From assembly GCA_041398245.1 (NCBI GenBank), contig JAWKVC010000001.1, positions 124,001-188,000 of the forward strand: a stretch of 64,000 nt of DNA, written 5' to 3'. Of this stretch, positions 61,014 to 64,000 are shown piece after piece; the stretch's first letter is position 1, and each line of letters starts with the position of its first letter. Source of the DNA: UBA7672 sp041398245. GTDB taxonomy: Bacteria; Pseudomonadota; Alphaproteobacteria; Caulobacterales; Hyphomonadaceae. Both the position numbers and the translations under genes were made by a program. The notes under the pieces are model-generated. The model did not search any database, had not been told where the DNA came from, and worked only from the letters and a program-made list of their open reading frames with translations.

Positions 61014-61994
61014 TCAGTATCCGCCGATGATCGGAAGTATCTCGCCGGTTACGTAGCTCGACATCTGCGGTGACGCCATGAAGAGAAAAGCCGGCGCCAG
61101 CTCCTCCGGCTGGGCGGGTCGTTTCATTGGCGAATGCGCGCCGAAACAGGCGACGTCTTCGGCGTCCTTGTCCGCCGGATTGAGCGGCGTCCAGACTGGC
61201 CCGGGCGCAACGGCGTTGACGCGTATCCCGCGCGCAAGCAGATGCGACGCCAGCGAGCGCGTGAAAGCGTGGATGCCGCCCTTTGTCAGGGAGTAGTCCA
61301 GCAGCTCCTTGTTGCCACGCAACCCGACGACCGAACCGCTGTTCACGATGGCCGAACCCGGCTGCATGTGGGGCGTCGCCGCCTGACACAGGTGAAACAT
61401 CGAATAGAGGTTCGTCTTGAGCGTACGGTCGAAATGTTCCGGCGTCAGGTCTTCGAGCCTGTCGACATGAAGCTGGAACGCCGCATTGTTGACCAGAATA
61501 TCGAGGCGGCCGAAGCGCTCGATGGTCGTCTCGATGGCCTGCCGGCAGAATTCGCGATCCGAGACGTCGCCGGAAATCAGCAGGCAGTCCTGCCCCTCGT
61601 CCGCCACGGCGAGTCGCGTCTGCTCGGCATCCTCATGCTCGCTGAGATAAGCGATCGCGACTTTCGCGCCTTCGCGCGCGAACAGAACGGCGACCGCCCG
61701 GCCGATGCCGGAATCCCCGCCCGTAATGAAGGCCACCTTGCCCTCCAGCTTGCCGGAACCGATCCAGTAGGGGGCCTCGTACATCGGCGCCGGGCTCAGC
61801 AGATCCTCGGACCCTGGCTTGGGCTGGTGCTGCCGGTCGAAGGGAGGAACGGGATAGTCCCGCGCACCTGTCTGCGGCGGCCTTTCTCGCGGTTCCGGCT
61901 CCCGCCTGCCGTCGATCCCCGCCTGTATCTTCCGTTGCTCGGCTGCCGTTGTCTCCGCCTGCCGGACCTCAGCCCGCATCTGCCGTTCGACCAT
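61014..61994 (-). CDS. SDR family oxidoreductase, general-stress (YhdG/YdaD-like) type
   Basis: A 326-residue short-chain dehydrogenase with an unusual N-terminal tail of about 75 residues (charged, then PVPPFDRQHQPKPGSEDLL) before the Rossmann fold VAFITGGDSGIGRAVAVLFAREG. The catalytic residues are in NNAAFQLHVD, NSGSVVGLRG and YSLTKGGIHAFTRSLA (Ser, Tyr, Lys). This long-tailed branch includes bacterial stress-induced glucose/ribitol-type dehydrogenases. ATG 61994 was preferred: AGGAGG lies five bases upstream, whereas GTG 62000 is too close. It ends two bases after the PQQ gene on the opposite strand. Confidence 0.9.
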   Translation of the reverse strand: MVERQMRAEVRQAETTAAEQRKIQAGIDGRREPEPRERPPQTGARDYPVPPFDRQHQPKPGSEDLLSPAPMYEAPYWIGSGKLEGKVAFITGGDSGIGRAVAVLFAREGAKVAIAYLSEHEDAEQTRLAVADEGQDCLLISGDVSDREFCRQAIETTIERFGRLDILVNNAAFQLHVDRLEDLTPEHFDRTLKTNLYSMFHLCQAATPHMQPGSAIVNSGSVVGLRGNKELLDYSLTKGGIHAFTRSLASHLLARGIRVNAVAPGPVWTPLNPADKDAEDVACFGAHSPMKRPAQPEELAPAFLFMASPQMSSYVTGEILPIIGGY

Positions 61995-62098
61995 CTGCAC
62001 CTCCTTCGGCCTCCGAACCCGAACGGCCGGGCGCTCCGCACGTTCCGAAAGGCGTTAAGCGTCGCGAAAATGGCCCAAAATCGGCTGATCCGAAGCCG

Positions 62099-62127
62099 TT
62101 GCCCTTGCCCGGGGAGGCGCCTATAAG
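62099..62127 (+). promoter_or_regulatory. Sigma-70-type promoter of the tRNA pair
   Basis: TTGCCC at 62099-62104, exactly 17 bases, then TATAAG at 62122-62127, with tRNA-Pro starting at 62144. The spacing and GC-rich surroundings suit a strong stable-RNA promoter; transcription would begin near 62134. tRNA-Val follows within the same unit. Confidence 0.7.
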
Positions 62128-62143
62128 GGCGCTCCTGATTTGG

Positions 62144-62221
62144 CGGAGCGTGGCGCAGCCCGGTTAGCGCACCAGTCTGGGGGACTGGGGGTCGTGGGTT
62201 CGAATCCCGCCGCTCCGACCA
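62144..62221 (+). tRNA. tRNA-Pro (anticodon GGG)
   Basis: Acceptor stem CGGAGCG pairs with CGCTCCG at 62211-62217; discriminator A and encoded CCA follow. The anticodon stem CCAGT/ACTGG encloses the loop CTGGGGG, giving anticodon GGG (reads CCC, and CCU by wobble). The T arm GTGGG-TTCGAAT-CCCGC is intact. Confidence 0.95.
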
Positions 62222-62252
62222 TTTCGGGCCGGTTCGCCAGAGTCGGAACTAC

Positions 62253-62328
62253 GGGCGGTTAGCTCAGCTGGCAGAGCATCTCGTTTACACCGAGAGGGTC
62301 GGCGGTTCGATCCCGTCACCGCCCACCA
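62253..62328 (+). tRNA. tRNA-Val (anticodon TAC)
   Basis: Acceptor stem GGGCGGT with ACCGCCC at 62318-62324, discriminator A and encoded CCA. The anticodon stem TCTCG/CGAGA encloses TTTACAC, giving anticodon TAC. The T arm GGCGG-TTCGATC-CCGTC is present. It lies 31 bases after tRNA-Pro and is probably transcribed with it. Confidence 0.95.
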
Positions 62329-62346
62329 TCATCAGCCGTCCGTCGA

Positions 62347-62925
62347 TCAGGCCGCCTTGCGAACGGCGTCGAGACGCGATTTCAGATCGGTCAGGTCTGC
62401 CAGCAGGATTTCCAGGCGCTCGCGGGCCGGAGAGGCGTCCGACACATCAGCCGCACGGAAATCACCCCGCTCGACCGCGTCGCGGACAGCGTCCTGTAGA
62501 TCGCGCACGGAAGCGCCGGCTTCGTTGTCGACATCCATCGTATCAGCCCGGGTCTCATCGATAACGGCAGCCGCCCCCGGCTGTTCCCCGTCATCGCCAT
62601 TCAGGGCCTTCACAGCCCCGCGAATGGTCAGGCCCTGCACGTGCAGGAGATTCTGAAGCCGGCGCAACAGTTCCATGTCTTCCGGCCGGTAATAGCGCCG
62701 GCCATCGGAACGTTTCATCGGGCGCAGATTGTCAAACTTGGTTTCCCAGAAGCGGAGCACGTGAGTCTTGAGGCCCAGTTCCGAGGCCGCCTCACCGATC
62801 GTGCGGAAAGCCTCGGCGCTCTTGGCGTACATCTCTTCGGATTCGGCGACGACGCAGGAGGTGGTGGGCGACTCCTCGATGGACTCCGACTCGATCGGCA
62901 GTCCGGCCTGCGATGTTGCGGTCAT
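62347..62925 (-). CDS. MerR family transcriptional regulator
   Basis: A 192-residue regulator. The winged helix-turn-helix begins after a 35-residue N-terminal extension: AFRTIGEAASELGLKTHVLRFWETKFDNLRPMKRSDGRRYYRPEDMELLRRLQNLLHVQGLTIRGAVKAL. The C-terminal part is acidic with heptad-like leucines (LEILLADLTDLKSRLDAV) for dimerisation, with no metal-binding cysteine cluster. Such MerR proteins next to ihfA are conserved in alphaproteobacteria. Its start overlaps the ihfA stop (TGATG). Confidence 0.9.
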   Translation of the reverse strand: MTATSQAGLPIESESIEESPTTSCVVAESEEMYAKSAEAFRTIGEAASELGLKTHVLRFWETKFDNLRPMKRSDGRRYYRPEDMELLRRLQNLLHVQGLTIRGAVKALNGDDGEQPGAAAVIDETRADTMDVDNEAGASVRDLQDAVRDAVERGDFRAADVSDASPARERLEILLADLTDLKSRLDAVRKAA

Positions 62926-63236
62926 CAGTCTCTCCGGGTGGTCAGCGCAGCCTCGACCCTTTGCCGCAGCAGCGGCGAGGGCTTGAACGACACCACCCGT
63001 CTTGCAGAGATCGGAGCCTCTTCGCCGGTCTTGGGATTGCGACCAACGCGGGCTTTCTTCCGGCGCACCACGAAGTTGCCGAACCGCGCGAACTTCACGT
63101 CGACATCGCGTTCAAGCTCCGAGCAGACCAGTTCGAGCACGCGCTCGAGAAAGTTGCTCGAATCCTGTTTCGTCAGCCCGACCTTCTGGACCAGCCGATC
63201 GACGATATCCGCGCGCGTCAGCGTGTTCTCTGGCAC
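62925..63236 (-). CDS. ihfA: Integration host factor subunit alpha
   Basis: A 103-residue DNA-bending protein of the HU/IHF family: NTLTRADIVDRLVQKVGLTKQDSSNFLERVLELVCSELERD and the DNA-contacting arm FGNFVVRRKKARVGRNPKTGEEAPISARRVVSFKPSPLLRQRV. With IHF-beta it bends DNA at promoters and origins. GTG 63236 was chosen because GGAG lies eight bases upstream; longer in-frame starts would add a nonconserved tail. It is the first gene of ihfA-merR. Its C-terminal GRNPKTG loop is the family signature. Confidence 0.93.
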   Translation of the reverse strand: MPENTLTRADIVDRLVQKVGLTKQDSSNFLERVLELVCSELERDVDVKFARFGNFVVRRKKARVGRNPKTGEEAPISARRVVSFKPSPLLRQRVEAALTTRRD

Positions 63237-63370
63237 TTCGACGTCTCCGGTACGTGAAAGAACTCTACCCCCCACATCCCCCCTTGTTAAGGGGTTGCGG
63301 CTAAATCCCGAGCAATGTCATTCGTTTACGACTTGTTAGCAAGTCGGAATGGCGCCTCGAATTTGCGCCG

Positions 63371-64000
63371 CTACATGCGGATCAGGGCCGATCCCCAGGT
63401 CAGGCCGCCGCCGATGGCCTCGATCAGGACGAGGTCGCCCCGCTTGATCCGGCCATCCTCGGTCGCCGCAGCCAATGCCAGTGGCACCGAGGCAGCAGAG
63501 GTGTTGCCGTGCTCGGCCACCGTGGAGACGACTTTCGATTCATCCAGTCCCAGCCGCTCCGCAACCGCGGACAGGATGCGCTGGTTGGCCTGGTGGGGGA
63601 CGAACCAGTCGATGTCCTGTATGGACAGACCGGCATCTGCGGCCGCGGCTTTCACGCTGTCCGAAATCTTGCCGACGGCGTGCTTGAACACCTGATTGCC
63701 GACCATGCGAAGGTGGCCGACCGTCTGCGTGGTCGAAGGCCCGCCATCGACATACAGCAGATCGCGATAGCGGCCGTCGGACCGGAGGTGAATGCCCTTC
63801 ACGCCGCGCTCGCCGGCCTGCGCCTTGTCCTGCCGTTCCAGCACGATGGCGCCGGCGCCGTCGCCGAACAGCACGCAGGTGGAGCGGTCGGACCAGTCGA
63901 GGATCCGCGAAAACGTTTCGGAGCCGATCACGAGGGCGCGTTCAAACTGTCCCCGCGCCAGGAAGTTGTCGGCGGCGGCGACCGCATAGACGAAGCCGGA
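63371..64000 (-). CDS. fabH: 3-oxoacyl-ACP synthase III (C-terminal part)
   Basis: Starts fatty-acid synthesis by condensing acetyl-CoA (or a short branched acyl-CoA) with malonyl-ACP. The visible 210 residues include DWSDRSTCVLFGDGAGAIVLE, the catalytic His in IDWFVPHQANQRIL and Asn in VAEHGNTSAASVPLALA, and the C-terminal GGGLTWGSALIRM. The nucleophilic Cys and start lie beyond position 64000. The stop is at 63371, about 135 bases before the ihfA start. The gene runs in the same direction as ihfA-merR. Confidence 0.93.
   Translation of the reverse strand, partial: SGFVYAVAAADNFLARGQFERALVIGSETFSRILDWSDRSTCVLFGDGAGAIVLERQDKAQAGERGVKGIHLRSDGRYRDLLYVDGGPSTTQTVGHLRMVGNQVFKHAVGKISDSVKAAAADAGLSIQDIDWFVPHQANQRILSAVAERLGLDESKVVSTVAEHGNTSAASVPLALAAATEDGRIKRGDLVLIEAIGGGLTWGSALIRM

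Noticed and set aside
63280..63294. CCCCTT-gtt-AAGGGG hairpin upstream of ihfA
   Set aside because: A six-base stem in the ihfA leader, not downstream of a gene on the strand where it would terminate, and without a U-run. Probably incidental.
1..64000. Mobile elements, CRISPR arrays, prophage or restriction-modification systems
   Set aside because: Looked for transposases, integrases, direct-repeat arrays with spacers, attachment-site repeats next to the tRNA genes and methylase motifs. None was seen.

Overview
The window is GC-rich DNA from an alphaproteobacterium, most probably of the Caulobacterales/Hyphomonadaceae type. The signs are a SigF-NrsF-controlled bufferin operon with the arrangement known from Caulobacter, two UrcA-family proteins, an Hda-type DnaA regulator beside ppk and ppx, an ihfA-merR-tRNA group next to fabH, and many acyl-CoA catabolic genes. 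No insertion sequence, prophage, CRISPR array or replication origin was seen. This is ordinary chromosome with a few accessory loci.

Layout, 0-13 kb: the 5' end of aspS (cut by the window edge) diverges from rnd. Two acyl-CoA dehydrogenases flank a DUF2306 membrane protein. Small conserved genes (DUF1289, aspartic protease, dusA, DUF952) and pyrD follow. From 8930 to 12723 lies a complete bufferin locus (bufA-bufB-bufC-doxX-sigF-nrsF), preceded by a close match to the SigF promoter consensus. It is the best candidate for a notable system here: a modified, copper-sequestering peptide with its modification enzymes and its own metal-responsive sigma/anti-sigma pair.

13-31 kb: two UrcA genes, a quinone-oxidoreductase-like gene with palindromic operator candidates, a TetR regulator, DUF429 and GNAT proteins, and an orphan LuxI-type synthase with an unusual C-terminal extension. 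Then come an OmpA protein with a very long polyproline linker, YaiI, an MbnH-like dihaem protein, an MBL-fold lipoprotein, the two subunits of a biotin-dependent acyl-CoA carboxylase (pccA and pccB, about 5.5 kb apart), a small K+ channel, a GIY-YIG protein, an MHS transporter coupled to a 2-hydroxyacid dehydrogenase, and three small envelope proteins, one interrupted by an in-frame amber codon.

32-44 kb: a Baeyer-Villiger-type monooxygenase; a peptidase S46, NupC and TonB-receptor cluster that looks like a scavenging route; an HD protein, DUF1801, a frameshifted acyl-CoA dehydrogenase, a small monooxygenase, a SnoaL-like protein, a secreted protein of unknown function and an atypical crotonase.

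44-55 kb: ppx, ppk, hda, a DUF2066 gene, purM, purN, a Kef-type antiporter, a ModE-like regulator and a nitrilase-family hydrolase. ppx, hda and the DUF2066 gene carry many one-base frame changes and purM carries one near its start, while ppk between them is intact. Because hda and purM are normally needed, local sequence error is at least as likely as gene decay.

55-64 kb: a polysaccharide polymerase/ligase, a GT2 glycosyltransferase and a secreted GH16 glycanase form a small polysaccharide locus. A PQQ-dependent quinohaemoprotein dehydrogenase, a stress-type SDR, tRNA-Pro(GGG) and tRNA-Val(UAC) under one promoter, merR, ihfA and the 3' part of fabH follow. Overall the genes describe an oligotrophic heterotroph that lives on lipids, branched or odd-chain acids, peptides and nucleosides, with an envelope-based copper defence.
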